Source of the DNA: Oleispirillum sp963678075
GTDB lineage: Bacteria; Pseudomonadota; Alphaproteobacteria; Rhodospirillales; Rhodospirillaceae
DNA: 64,000 nucleotides
Assembly: GCA_963678075.2 (NCBI GenBank)
Contig: CAXXPK010000003.1
Span: forward strand, 434,001-498,000
Direction of reading: 5' to 3'
Part shown: positions 11,573 through 21,613 of the stretch, in pieces
Layout: every line of letters starts with the position of its first letter
Position numbering within the stretch: position 1 is the first letter of the stretch
Made by a program: the position numbers and the translations under genes
The notes under the pieces: model-generated
Told to the model about the DNA's origin: nothing
What the model saw: only the letters and a program-made list of their open reading frames with translations
Databases searched by the model: none

Positions 11573-12882
11573 CTAAAGCTTCGGTTCGTCCGGGGCGGTG
11601 TGGAAGATCTTGTCCTTGAGTTTGGTGATGCCCAACGCCCTCAGGACGTATTTCTCGTAAATCGGTTCCGAGGCTCCGGCACGGATCTTGTGCATGAAAT
11701 ACTTCTCGAAGGCGATCTTCGCGGCATGCACCCATCACTCGGTCGAGAACCAGTTGACGTTGCGCGGCGGAATTTGCGGCAAGGCGACGAAGGCCGCGCC
11801 GGAGTCGCCGAAGTCGGCCAGACAGATCGCGTTCCAGGTAGCCTCGCGGCCCGGTTCCTCGCCGTGCAGCAGGTTGGCGATGTTGTGGGCGGTGGCGGTG
11901 ACCATGGATTCGATCATGTAGCCGGTTTTTGGCACGCCGACCGGTACCGGCGTCGGCCCGACCGGCGGGATCGCCACGCAAACCCCGCCCGAAAAGACGT
12001 TCGGATGACTGGGGTTGCGTTGATGCTTGTCAACGACGATGAACCCGCGCGGATTGACCAAGTATTCGACCCCCATCACCGCCGGAATGCCGCAGTAGGG
12101 GGCAGCATCATGGAATAGGCGAAGGGGACGACGTGGCGTTTCTTTTCCTTGCCGTCCTCGTCCAGTTCCAGGGCGTGAGCGGCGCCATCGGCGAATTTCT
12201 CGATCCTGGCGTTGCAGATCCAGTTGATGTGGTGGCTGCGCAGGATGCCTTCCATCATTCCCCGTGAATCGCCGACTCCGTCCAGGCCCAGGTGACCGAT
12301 ATAGGGTTCCGGGGTGATGAAGGTCATCGGCACCTTGTCGCGGATTTTGCGCCGCCGCAGGTCGGTGTCCATGATCGCGGCGAATTCATAGGCGGGACCG
12401 AAGCACGAGGCGCCTTGTGTCGCGCCGACCACGATCGGGCCGGGGTTGGCGCAAAAGGTTTCCCAGGCCTTGGCCGCTTCCACCGCGTGATCGACGTGGC
12501 AAACCGATTGGGTCAGGCCGCCGTGCGGGCCGAAGCCCTCGATCTCGTCGAAGGCCAGGGCCGGTCCGGTGGCGATGATCAGGTAGTCGTAAAGAATCTC
12601 GCTGCCGTCCAGAAGTTCCAGACGATTCTCCTTGGGGTGGACCTTGGCGACGCCGACCGGGGAAAATCCGATGTTGCGTTTGCATAACACCGGCTCTAGC
12701 GTGATCTCGATATCCTCGCGCGTGCGCCAGTTGACAGCGACCCAGGGATTCGACGGCGTGAAGTGGAAGGTCGGGGTGTTGCTGACGACGCTGATGGTGT
12801 CGTCCTTGCCCGCCGCGTCCCGCATTTCATAGGCCATCGGGACCCCGCCGATACCCGCGCCCATGATGACGATATGAGCCAT
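11573..12882 (-). pseudogene. sqr: Sulfide:quinone oxidoreductase-type flavoprotein, frameshift and stop
   Basis: A FAD-dependent oxidoreductase of the SQR/flavocytochrome c family that would pass electrons from sulfide to quinone at the membrane. The FAD motif is at the N-terminus (VIMGAGIGGVPMAYE), with a second dinucleotide region and a family-typical cysteine in GATQGASCFGPAYEF. The frame is lost near 12090 after VPFAYSMMLPP. Homology continues from MMGVEYLVNPRGFIVV, then TGA at 11735-11737 interrupts STE-stop-WVHAAKIAFEKYF, where a Trp codon is expected. The start has a strong AAGGAGGAG site. The upstream gene is a BigR-like repressor on the same strand, 59 bp away. Confidence 0.8.
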
Positions 12883-12941
12883 GCTGTCTGCTCCTCCTTC
12901 AGATGAAAGGCCCGTCGTCGCGATGGCGCTTCGGACCCGTT

Positions 12942-13286
12942 CTATGGATCGTTGCGCGCGTCCTTGGATGCACTTCCTGGTGTTGTCGCGGCGGTGGGGC
13001 AATACAATCCTGCCAGTGTGTCGATGACACGCATCGCGCGATCATCTCCGATAGTGTAGAATACGTTTTGGCGAAAGCGTCGGGTTTTGACCAAGCCCTT
13101 GTGCCGCAGAACCGCAAGATGCTGCGATAGCGCGGATTGCGACAATCCGACCGCCCGTTCCAGTTCGCCGACTGTGCGTTCGCCCGTTGCCAGCATGCAA
13201 AGGATGGTCAGGCGCCCCGGGTTGGAGAGGGCGCGCAACAGGTCGGCGGCCTGTTTGGCATGAGTGGCGACGGTCACAGTATTCAT
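12942..13286 (-). CDS. ArsR-family repressor, BigR/SqrR-like sulfide sensor
   Basis: A 114-aa winged-helix repressor. The DNA-recognition helix is in VGLSQSALSQHLAVLRHKGLV, and the wing is RRFRQNVFYTIG. Two cysteines, one in LTILCML (about residue 30) and one in GLYCPT (about residue 96), match the spacing of the redox pair that forms a polysulfide bridge in BigR and SqrR. No ArsR metal motif (ELCVC) is present. It lies between sqr (same strand) and an efflux operon (opposite strand), which fits control of sulfide detoxification. Start ATG 13286 is preceded by a palindrome at 13289-13303. The gene is intact. Confidence 0.8.
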   Translation of the reverse strand: MNTVTVATHAKQAADLLRALSNPGRLTILCMLATGERTVGELERAVGLSQSALSQHLAVLRHKGLVKTRRFRQNVFYTIGDDRAMRVIDTLAGLYCPTAATTPGSASKDARNDP

Positions 13287-13288
13287 GC

Positions 13289-13303
13289 TTGCTAAATTAG
13301 CAA
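13289..13303. promoter_or_regulatory. Perfect palindrome, probable operator of the BigR-like repressor
   Basis: TTGCTAAATTAGCAA is a 15-bp perfect inverted repeat two bases upstream of the repressor start codon, in the AT-rich divergent region. The neighbouring TTATATATTAGTCAATA (13307-13323) could contain a promoter -10 element. Binding by the repressor is inferred from position and symmetry. Confidence 0.6.
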
Positions 13304-13374
13304 CGGCTTATATATTAGTCAATAGCGGTTTCATGGCCCGGGTATTGCGGGCGGACGACGAAGGGGGACGACCT

Positions 13375-14394
13375 ATGTCCATCACGGCGAAAGGCTTGAT
13401 CGGTTTGGTGGCGGCGATGGCGGTGGTCTCGTCCTTGGCGCAAGCCGCCGACGACGGCGCCCGGACGGTGTGTCGCCAAGTGGTCGAGGACAGGAAGACG
13501 GTCTATGCCATAGTGGAGAGCGCCCGCATGCAACAGGCCCGCGCTCGCAACGGCGGCACCGTCGCCGGTCTTATGGTGGATGAAGGGGGTCAAGTTCAGG
13601 GTGGGCAAAAGCTGGCGGCCATCGGCGACCCCAAGCTGGTTTTGCAAATCCAGTCGTTGGAAGCGAAGACCCAGTCGCTACGGGCCGAGCGCGCCCAGGC
13701 GGAAATCGACCTGGGGCGCATCCAGTAGTTGTTCAAGCAGGGCGTGGTGTCGAAGGCTCGGCTGGACGCGGCGCGCACCGCGATGGCGGTGGCCGACCGA
13801 GGCCTGGCGTCGCAGGCGGCGGCGCGTCAAGTGGTGGAACAGCAGATGAAGGAAGGCGCGGTGCTGGCCCCCGGCGATGGCCGGGTGCTCACCGTTCACG
13901 TCACCGAGGGCGCGGTGGTGATGCCGGGCGAACCGATCGCCACCATCGCCACTGGCGCCTATCTGTTGCGGATCGAGGTGCCGGAACGTCATGCCCGCTT
14001 CATCCGCGAAGGCGATCCGGTGGCGGTCGGGCCGCGCGGTCTGGCCCCCGATGCACGGCCGGGCCAGGATCGCGTCGGTCGTGTCGTCAAGGTCTATCCG
14101 AAGCTGTCCAACGGCCGCGTCGTCGCCGATGTCGAGGTCTCGGGATTGGGCGATTATTTCGTCGGCGAACGCACCCTGGTCGGGGTCAAGACCGGCCTGC
14201 GCGAGGTCTTCATGGTGCCGGAAAACTATCTTGCGACGCGCTTCGGCGTCACCTTCGCCAGGCTGGCGGACGGCACTGCGTTGGCGGTACAGACCGGTTC
14301 GCGCGGCGCCCGTGGGGTCGAGGTGTTGAGCGGCCTGCGTGACGGCGATGTGTTGCTGCCTCAGGTTCCGACCGGCGAAGGGGATGCGCGATGA
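13375..14394 (+). pseudogene. RND efflux periplasmic adaptor (membrane fusion protein), in-frame stop
   Basis: A HlyD/AcrA-type adaptor of about 339 codons. ATG 13375 follows AAGGGGGACGA and opens a signal peptide (LIGLVAAMAVVSSLAQA). The barrel-sandwich half-motif GGTVAGLMVDEGGQVQGGQ is followed by the hairpin, and TAG at 13726-13728 falls inside the hairpin between DLGRIQ and LFKQGVVSKARLD. Both sides are in the same frame, and a Gln or Glu codon is expected there. The remainder has the second lipoyl half (GRVLTVHVTEGAVV) and beta-barrel. The stop TGA overlaps the ATG of the RND pump gene. Confidence 0.8.
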
Positions 14395-17300
14395 AACTGG
14401 GCGTTTCCGGTCACCTGACCCGCGTCTTCCTGCGCAGTCCGCTGACGGCCGCTGTTGCTGCTGTCGGCATTGGCGGTGGGATTGATCGCGTTGGTCCAGT
14501 TGCCGCGCGAGGAAGAACCGCAAATTTCGGTGCCGATGGTGGACCTTCTGGTCTCCGCCGACGGGTTGAAGGCGGTGGATGCCGTCGAGCTGGTGACCAA
14601 GCCCTTGGAGACCATCGTCAAGGAGATCGATGGCGTCGAGCACGTCTATTCCCAGACGGTGGACGATCAGGCGATGGTTACCGCCCGTTTCTTTGTCGGC
14701 ACCGACCGCGACGCGGCGTTGCTGCGGGTGCACGAAACCATTCGCGCCCACATCGGTGAAATCCCGGTCGGCATTCCCGAGCCCTTGATCGTCGGGCGCA
14801 GCATCAACGACGTACCGGTTGTGGTTCTGACCCTAGCCCCGAAACCGGGCAAGGAAGACCGCTGGAACGACAACGCGCTGCACGCCATCGCCGACGAGCT
14901 GCAAAGCGAGTTGGTGAAGGTGGAGGAGGTCGGCCTGACCTTCATCGCGGGCGGGCATCCTGACCAGATCAGGGTCGAGCCCGATCCCGAACGCTTGAGC
15001 CTTTATGGCGTTACCCTGAACCAGCTGGTGGATAAGGTAAAGAACGCCAACTGCGCGTTTTCCCTGGGCCGGGTGCGCGAGGCGGGGACCCAGCCAGCGG
15101 TGATTGTGGGGTATACCCTGCAAGGCATGGGCGACATCGGTAACCTTCTTATCACCACCCGCGATGGGCGCCCGGTCTATTTCAAGGACGTGGCGACCAT
15201 CGTCGTCGGTGCCTCCATCGCCGATGCCCGCGTTTGGCAACTGGACAAAAGCGGCGTCGTGGATGCCTCTGGCTTGAGCGAACGTCCGGCGGTCTAGCAT
15301 TGCCCTGGCCAAGCGCAAGGGGGCCAACGCGGTCGCCGTCGCCGAACACATCCTGCAACGCCGGGACACCCTGCACGGGCGCCTGATTCCCGCCGATGTC
15401 GAGGTCAGGGTGACCTGCGACTACGGTGAAACCGCCTTGGAGAAAGCCGACGAGCTTTTGTTCCATCTGGCGTTGGCCACGGTCTCCATCGTTCTGCTGA
15501 TTACCTTCGCGATCGGTTGGCGCGAGGGCGTGGTGGTGGCGGTGGTGATCCCGGCGGCCATCCTGCTGACGTTGTTCGCCTCCCACCGGATGGGCTACAC
15601 CATCAACCGCGTCAGTCTGTTCGCGCTGATTTTCTCGATTGGGATTCTGGTCGATGACGCCATCGTCATCGTCGAAAATATCTCGCGCCATTGGGGGATG
15701 AAGGATGACCGCGACATCGCCGAAAAGGCGATCGCGGCGGTCGCCGAGGTCGGCAACCCGACCATCGTCGCCACCCTGACCATCGTCGCGGCGCTGCTGC
15801 CGATGCTGTTCGTGTCTGGCATGATGGGTCCGTACATGAGCCCGATCCCGGTCAATGCCTCCGCCGCGATGATCTTTTCCTTCTTCGTCGCGGTGACCAT
15901 CACCCCCTGGCTGCTGTTCCGCATGGCGGGGCGGCGGGCGGCGCGGCCCACAACCACGACGGTGGGCGTTTGGCCGGATTCTATCGTCGCGTCGCGGTGC
16001 CGCTCTTGACCGGGCGCACGCGGTCAAAACGCTTTCTGCTGGTGGTGGGTGGCGCCACCCTTTTGGTGATGGGGCTGTTCGCGACCAAAAGCGTCACCGT
16101 CAAGCTGCTGCCCTTCGACAACAAGTCGGAATTCCAGGTGCAGATCGATCTGCCCGAGGGATCGGCGCTGGAGGAGACCGAACGCGTGTTGAAGGCTGCG
16201 TCGGCGCGGTTGGCCGCCTTGCCGGAGTTGGTCGATATTCAGGCCCATGCCGGGACCGCCGTGCCCTTCAACTTCAACGGACTGGTGCGCCATTCGTATC
16301 TGCGTGGCGCGCCGGAGCTGGGCGAGCTTCAGGTCAATCTGCAGCCGAAGGGCGACCGCAAGCGGGCCAGCCATACCGTCGCCTTGGATGCGCGGCGGCG
16401 GTTGTCCGGTTTGCCGGTGCCGGACGGGACCGCGATCAAGGTGGTCGAGGTGCCGCCCGGTCCGCCGGTGATGGCGACCCTGCTGGCCGAGGTCTATGGT
16501 CCGACGCCGGAGGCACGGCATGCCGCCGCAGCGCGCGTCAAGCAGGCGTTCCGCGATGTCCCCTTCGTCGTCGATATTGACGATTCCCTGGGGTCCACGG
16601 CGCGCCGTCTGCGCCTGGTGATCGACCAGGAAGCGCTGGAATTCCACGGGGTCGAGGAAGAGGCGGTGTTCGATACCCTGCGCGCCCTGTTTTCGGGGGT
16701 TTCGGTCGGGTACTCCCATCGCGGCCACGGCACCAACCCGATCGAGATCGCGGTGCGTCTGCCGCGTTTGGCCCTGACCATCGACGAACGCCTGCTTTCC
16801 ACCCCAGTTCTCGGCGCCAAGGGCGTGGTGGAACTGGGCGATGTGGTGCGGGTGGTCGAGGATCCGTCCTCGCCCACCGTGTACCGCCGCGATGGGCGTT
16901 TCGCCGACATGGTGACGGCGGAACTGGCGGGGGCATACGAGGCGCCGATCTATGGCATGTTCGCGGTGGAGAAGGCCCTGAAGGACCGGACCACGGCCGC
17001 CCCGCTGATCGCGCTGTCCTATCACGGGCAGCCGTTGGACGAGGCCGGGCTGACCCTGTTGTGGGATGGCGAGTGGGAAGTCACCTATGTCACCTTCCGC
17101 GACATGGGGGCGGCCTTCGGCGTGGCGTTGTTGGCGATCTATCTGCTGGTGGTGGCGCAGTTCGGTTCGTTCAAGGTGCCGCTGGTGATCCTGGTGCCGG
17201 TGCTGCTGACCTTGATCGGCATCGTGTTGGGGCATTGGTTGTTCGGCGCGCCGTTCTCCGCCACCTCGATGATCGGCTTCATCGCCCTGGCCGCGATGAT

Positions 17301-17469
17301 CGGGGCCGCCTTCATCCTGGCCGATCCGATCTTTCAGGGTCTCGCCATCAGTCTGGTGTTCGGCTTGGCCAGCTCCACCGCCTTGACCCTGCTGACCATT
17401 CCCGCGATCTATTTCTGGTTGCGCGACGACGGCAAGACATTCGCGCGAAAGGATAAGATCCCGCGTTGA
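14391..17469 (+). pseudogene. RND-family efflux transporter, several frameshifts and a deletion
   Basis: An inner-membrane proton-driven pump of the AcrB/HAE superfamily, about 1,025 codons. The frame changes near 14448 (after the first TM start), near 15290 and near 15960. Recognisable parts are the first periplasmic loop (REEEPQISVPMVD), TM4 with the proton-relay pair in SIGILVDDAIVIVEN, the second periplasmic loop, and TM11-12. Near 17270-17310 MIGFIALA passes directly into AMIGAAFILADP. In relatives about 35 residues (with IIVRNSILLVDF) lie between these. The missing block is flanked by repeated CCTGGCCG, a likely slipped deletion. Function is lost. Confidence 0.8.
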
Positions 17470-17495
17470 CGACATGGGACGGTGGGCGCAGGCTG

Positions 17496-17530
17496 ACGGA
17501 CGCACTCATAGGGTGCGTCCGTTGCGTTTT
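17496..17530 (+). terminator. Intrinsic terminator after the RND gene
   Basis: A perfect 10-bp stem ACGGACGCAC / GTGCGTCCGT with 7-base loop TCATAGG is followed by TGCGTTTT. It closes the adaptor-pump operon. Confidence 0.75.
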
Positions 17531-17543
17531 CATGGGGGCTTAG

Positions 17544-17939
17544 ATGGATTTTCCAACCGCGATCAAGACATGTTTCCGCAAGTACGTCACGTTCACCGGG
17601 CGTGCGTCGCGTTCCGAGTTTTGGTATTGGTTCCTGTTTGGAGTGATCGGTGGGGTCATTACCGGCTTCATCGACGGCTTTTTATTCGGGGGCGGCGTTG
17701 GGCTGTTCAACGGAGTGCTTTCCCTGGTGCTCCTGCTGCCATCCATCGCGGTGTCGGTCCGCCGTCTGCACGATATCGACAAGTCGGGGTGGTGGGTCCT
17801 TCTGAGTCTGATCCCGATCGTCGGCATCATCGTGTTGATCGTCTGGTACGTTCGCGCGGGGCAGACGGGGAACAACCGCTTCGGCGACGACCCGCTGGCC
17901 GCGGTTGCGTCCGATGCCGCGTTCGCCGGGCAGGCTTGA
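17544..17939 (+). CDS. DUF805 family membrane protein
   Basis: A 131-aa integral membrane protein. It opens with the family motif FTGRASRSEFWYWFLF, has three or four hydrophobic segments, and carries the second family motif VSVRRLHDIDKSGWWVLL. It ends with GNNRFGDDPLA, as usual. The function of DUF805 proteins is not established. The gene is intact and stands alone between two terminators. Confidence 0.9.
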   Translation: MDFPTAIKTCFRKYVTFTGRASRSEFWYWFLFGVIGGVITGFIDGFLFGGGVGLFNGVLSLVLLLPSIAVSVRRLHDIDKSGWWVLLSLIPIVGIIVLIVWYVRAGQTGNNRFGDDPLAAVASDAAFAGQA

Positions 17940-17946
17940 AACAAGA

Positions 17947-17982
17947 ACGGCCCCGCGCATCGGACGCGGGGCCGTGTCTTTC
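17947..17982. terminator. Bidirectional-looking terminator between DUF805 and MBL genes
   Basis: An 11-bp stem ACGGCCCCGCG / CGCGGGGCCGT with loop CATCGGA is followed by GTCTTTCC. The two flanking genes converge on it. Confidence 0.7.
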
Positions 17983-17997
17983 CAACGTTCGTTTTCT

Positions 17998-18837
17998 TCA
18001 GAACTTCAGAACGTCACCGACGCCCAGGGTCTTGACGCGGTCGCCCAGGGTGTCGCGCAGGTAGTCGGTGGCGGCCTGCCCCGTGCAATGGCACGGCATC
18101 ACGAAGCCGACGTTCCAGTCCATCAGGGCGCGGGCGGTTTCCCGTAGCCGGAGCTCTCCGGCGGCGTTCAAGTGGAATCCGCCGATCAATCCGGCGACGC
18201 GGTGTTCGCCGGTGACCCGCCGCGCCTGATGCACGGTGTTGACGACGCCGGAATGGGCGCAACCGCAAATCACCACCAGCCCCTTGTCGGTCTTGATCCA
18301 CAACGACTGGTCGTCGGGGATGGTGTCGGGGGTTTGCCCCTCGGTATCCAGGGAGAAGGGTCCGCCCACGTCCTCGTATGGCGTGGCGCGTGGGACTTCG
18401 CCGGTGGTGCCGACGCCGGGGACTATCTTGACCGGGGCCGATGAGCAGCAGGTCCGCTGCGGCGGCAGGGAACGTATCGCGGCGGCGGCGGCGGGCGGGA
18501 TGCCGATGTCGCGTGGCGCTTCGCCGGGACGCAGGCTGAAACGGGTACGAAAAATCTCAGGGTGGTGAACCAGCATCAGGCTGTCGTTTCTGGCCAGGAC
18601 CGGTTCGATCGTCCCGGTGTGGTCGTAGTGGCCGTGGCTCAGGACCAGAAACTGCGCCGCGCCGAGGTCGATGTTCAGGTGTTCGGCATTGGGGATCAGG
18701 GCCTTGCCCTGTCCGGTGTCGAACAGAATCGCACCCTGCGGCGTCTCGACCCAAAGGGCGAATCCGTGTTCCGCGACGAAGCCGTCGCGTGGTGCGTTTT
18801 CGACGATGGGGATAATGGTAAAACGGGTATGAGGCAT
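17998..18837 (-). CDS. MBL-fold metallo-hydrolase (COG1237-like)
   Basis: A 279-aa metallo-beta-lactamase-fold enzyme. The metal-binding motif is LSHGHYDHTG near residue 70, with further ligands in GCAHSG and in the C-terminal PCHCTG and GGFHL regions. The layout matches the COG1237 group, whose archaeal members make a methanopterin precursor. The bacterial substrate is unknown. Start ATG 18837 gives MPHTRFTIIPIVEN. The stretch RSLPPQRTCCSSAPV near the middle is unusual and might hide a compensated frameshift, but the frame is open throughout. Confidence 0.8.
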   Translation of the reverse strand: MPHTRFTIIPIVENAPRDGFVAEHGFALWVETPQGAILFDTGQGKALIPNAEHLNIDLGAAQFLVLSHGHYDHTGTIEPVLARNDSLMLVHHPEIFRTRFSLRPGEAPRDIGIPPAAAAAIRSLPPQRTCCSSAPVKIVPGVGTTGEVPRATPYEDVGGPFSLDTEGQTPDTIPDDQSLWIKTDKGLVVICGCAHSGVVNTVHQARRVTGEHRVAGLIGGFHLNAAGELRLRETARALMDWNVGFVMPCHCTGQAATDYLRDTLGDRVKTLGVGDVLKF

Positions 18838-19045
18838 GGGCCATTCCTCCCTGGTCGTGGGTCCTGGGCGCGGTCGTTTTTGTGGGCCGCTCCGGGTTTT
18901 GACGACGACGCACGACCGCACGCACCGTTACACCGTTCGGTCCTATCCCCCTAGTAAGCACGTGATCATTGCCGCCGTCCAGGGGGCGATCGCGAAAAAT
19001 CGGTTTCAGTTTGACAGGATGGGCGCGCCGCGCCAGTCTTTCGGC

Positions 19046-19143
19046 GAACCCAAGGGGGCCTCGTCAGGAGGCTGAGATACCGCCGGCCATGTGGCAGCGC
19101 GGTGACTCTTTGAACCTGATCCGGGTCATGCCGGCGAAGGGAT
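19046..19143 (+). promoter_or_regulatory. TPP riboswitch (THI element) upstream of thiC
   Basis: Both conserved strands are present: GGAGGCTGAGATACC (19067-19081), which binds the pyrimidine part of thiamine pyrophosphate, and CTTTGAACCTGATCCGG (19108-19124), followed by TCATGCCGGCGAAGGGA. The element is 85 bp upstream of the thiC start. It looks complete although the gene it controls is broken. Confidence 0.92.
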
Positions 19144-19227
19144 GGGGGTGCGCGCCGCGATGATCGATGGTGTGCCTCATCTGCCTCGCTCCCGGGTTTC
19201 CACCGCGTTGGCGAGGAGCCCTTTTCG

Positions 19228-20763
19228 ATGTCCACGCAGTCCTTTTGCCGCAGGTCGGCCACCGATTCCATCAGCCGTCGGGCCTCCGTCGTGGGCCGCC
19301 TTTACCCCGAAGTCGCGGTGTCCTTTCGCGAGGTGCTTTTGGAAGGCGAAGCGCCGTTGCGCCTGGATGAAACCGGCGGTCCCCATGCCTGGGGCGAGGC
19401 CGGAGACATGCCGCTGCCGCGCGCCGCGTGGCTGGGCCGTCGTGACGATCTGTCGGTGGAGGTCCGTGGCGGGCGGTCGGTGTCGCGTTACCCAGCGCGA
19501 TCAGGCGGCAGCGGGCATCGTCACGCCGGAGATGGAGTTCGTGGCGATCCGCGAATCCCTGGGGCGCGACGACGGCGCGATCACGCCGGAATTCGTGCGG
19601 GACGAGGTGGCGCGCGGCGCGGCGATCATTCCCGCCAACGTCAATCATCCGGAACTGGAGCCGATGGCGATCGGGCGAGCGTTCTGGGTCAAGGTCAACG
19701 CCAACATCGGAACGTCGGGAACGACGTCGGATCGTGAGCAGGAAGTCGCCAAGATGATCGACGCGGTGCGCTGGGGGGGCGGATACCGTGATGGATCTGT
19801 CCACCGGTGAAGGCATCGCGGCGATACGGGAGGCGATCCTTCGCCGGTCGCCGGTGCCGATCGGCACGGTTCCCCTGTACGAAGCCCTGAAACGGGCGGC
19901 CCGAGGATCTGACCTGGGATATCTACGCCCAAATCCTGATCGATCATGCCGAGCAGGGCGTGGATTACGTCACCATTCATGCAGGGGTGACGCGCGACGT
20001 TCTGGCGTTGGCTCCGTCGCGCACCACCGGTGTGGTCCGTCGCGGCGGCGCCATCATCGCCCGCTGGTGCGCCGCCCATGGAAGAGAGAATTTTCTTTAC
20101 GAACGCTTTGGCAAAATCTGCGAAATTCTGGCGGCCCATGACATGGCGGCCTCCCTGGGCGATGGGTTGCGCCCCGGTTGCACGGCGGATGCCAACGACG
20201 CCGCGCAATTCGCCGAGTTGGCGATTCTGGGCGAACTGGCGGGGGTGGCGGCGGGCCATGGCGTGCAGACGATGATCGAAGGTCCTGGCCATGTGCCGAT
20301 GCACAAGATAGCCGAGAACATGGCGCGTCACGCGGAATTCTGCGGCGAGGCGCCGCTTTACACCCTGGGGCCGTTGGTGACCGACGCGGCGCCGGGGTTC
20401 GACCACATCACCGGCGCCATCGGCGGTGCGATGATCGCCTGGATGGGAACATCCATGCTGTGCGTGGTGACGCCGAAGGAGCATTTAAGTCTGCCCGACC
20501 GTGACGACGTGCGCACCGGCGTGACCGCCTTTCGCATCGCCGCCCATGCCGCCGATCTGGCGAAGGGGCTGGATTCGGCGAAGCGGTGGGACGATGCCCT
20601 GTCCCGCGCGCGCTTTGATTTCCGTTGGGGGGATCAGATCGCGTTGGCGATCGATCCGGCGACGGCGGCGGCTTACTGCGGGAAGGCGGAAGACGACCAC
20701 GCCTGCAGCATGTGCGGCAAGGAGTTCTGTTCGATGCGGGGCTATCGCGCCACGGTGGACTAA
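19228..20763 (+). pseudogene. thiC: Phosphomethylpyrimidine synthase, multiple frameshifts
   Basis: The radical-SAM enzyme that makes the thiamine pyrimidine from AIR. The N-terminus starts at ATG 19228 after GCGAGGAGC and reads to about 19460. The frame then changes and some conserved sequence appears to be missing before VTPEMEFVAIRE. It changes again near 19785 (ADTVMDLSTG) and near 19900 (LTWDIYAQILIDHAEQGVDY). The C-terminal part is open, including EGPGHVPMH and the [4Fe-4S] motif CSMCGKEFC. With at least three frame changes it cannot make ThiC. It ends 5 bp before IS427 copy 3. Confidence 0.9.
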
Positions 20764-20781
20764 GATTAGGCTCAGGACTCA

Positions 20782-21105
20782 TTAAGGTTCGATCCAGAAG
20801 AGGAGGAGTACCGCGATGATGACGGCGGCAAAGAAGATATCCGCGCATCGGTCATATCGGGTGTGGATACGCCGCCAATCCTTGAGGCGAGCGAAGAGGT
20901 TCTCGATCCTATGACGCTGGCGATAGAGGGTTTTGTCGTAAGCGTACTGGGTTTTGCGATGACGCATTGGCGGGATGCATGTAGCGATTCCTCGCTGTGT
21001 CAAAGCCTCTCGAAGGGGATCACCGTCATAGCCCTTGTCGGCGATCAGGACGTTGGCCTTGGGAAATAGGTCGAGCAACAGCATCGCGCCTTTGTGATCG
21101 CTCAT
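20782..21105 (-). CDS. IS427-type transposase OrfB, copy 3
   Basis: 107-aa catalytic half starting MSDHKGAML, with IADKGYDGD and RHRIENLFARL. The codon before this ATG region has become TAA, so it can be made only from its own start and not as an OrfAB fusion. Confidence 0.7.
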   Translation of the reverse strand: MSDHKGAMLLLDLFPKANVLIADKGYDGDPLREALTQRGIATCIPPMRHRKTQYAYDKTLYRQRHRIENLFARLKDWRRIHTRYDRCADIFFAAVIIAVLLLFWIEP

Positions 21106-21173
21106 TTACCCCTCGCTGAGCAGCAGGATGAGGGGCCTTCCTTGTCCGTCGCAAACCGCATGAAGCTTGGAGT

Positions 21174-21542
21174 TCAGCCCGCCTTTTGTGCGTCCGATAC
21201 ATCGGGGAAGAGCCCCTTTTTATAGAGGCTCGCGGCGGTCCGATGAGCTTTCAGGTGGGTTGCATCGATCATCAACCGGTCTGGAGGGCCAGCCTCTCCC
21301 GTCAAGGCCGCGAAGATCCGGCTGAACACCCCAAGTCGGCTCCAGCGAACGAAACGATTATAGAGGGTTTTGTGGGGGCCATGGACGGGTGGTGCATCTC
21401 GCCACCGTAAGCCGTTGCGGATCACATGAACGATGCCGCTGATCACTCGCCGATCATCAACCCGCAGCACGCCATGCGATAGCGGGAAATGCGGCTCGAT
21501 CTTCGCCAACTGCCTCTCTGACAACCAAAACAGATCACTCAT
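21174..21542 (-). CDS. IS427-type transposase OrfA, copy 3
   Basis: The same 122-aa OrfA as copy 1, with a few substitutions (HGVLRVDD, APPVHGPHK). First catalytic Asp in LMIDATHLKAH. Ends in TGA at the usual place. Confidence 0.8.
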   Translation of the reverse strand: MSDLFWLSERQLAKIEPHFPLSHGVLRVDDRRVISGIVHVIRNGLRWRDAPPVHGPHKTLYNRFVRWSRLGVFSRIFAALTGEAGPPDRLMIDATHLKAHRTAASLYKKGLFPDVSDAQKAG

Positions 21543-21613
21543 GGATGGGGTCCTCCCTCCCATGAGTGAATCAGCCGCCGATCTGCCTGACAATAATTTA
21601 ATGGGTCCTGAGC

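Noticed and set aside
12942..13286. Arsenic- or cadmium-responsive ArsR
   Set aside because: The metal-binding Cys motif is missing. The two cysteines and the sqr context fit BigR/SqrR better.
16024..17505. 493-codon minus-strand frame opposite the RND gene
   Set aside because: It is His/Arg/Gln-rich antisense sequence of the transporter and shows no domain.
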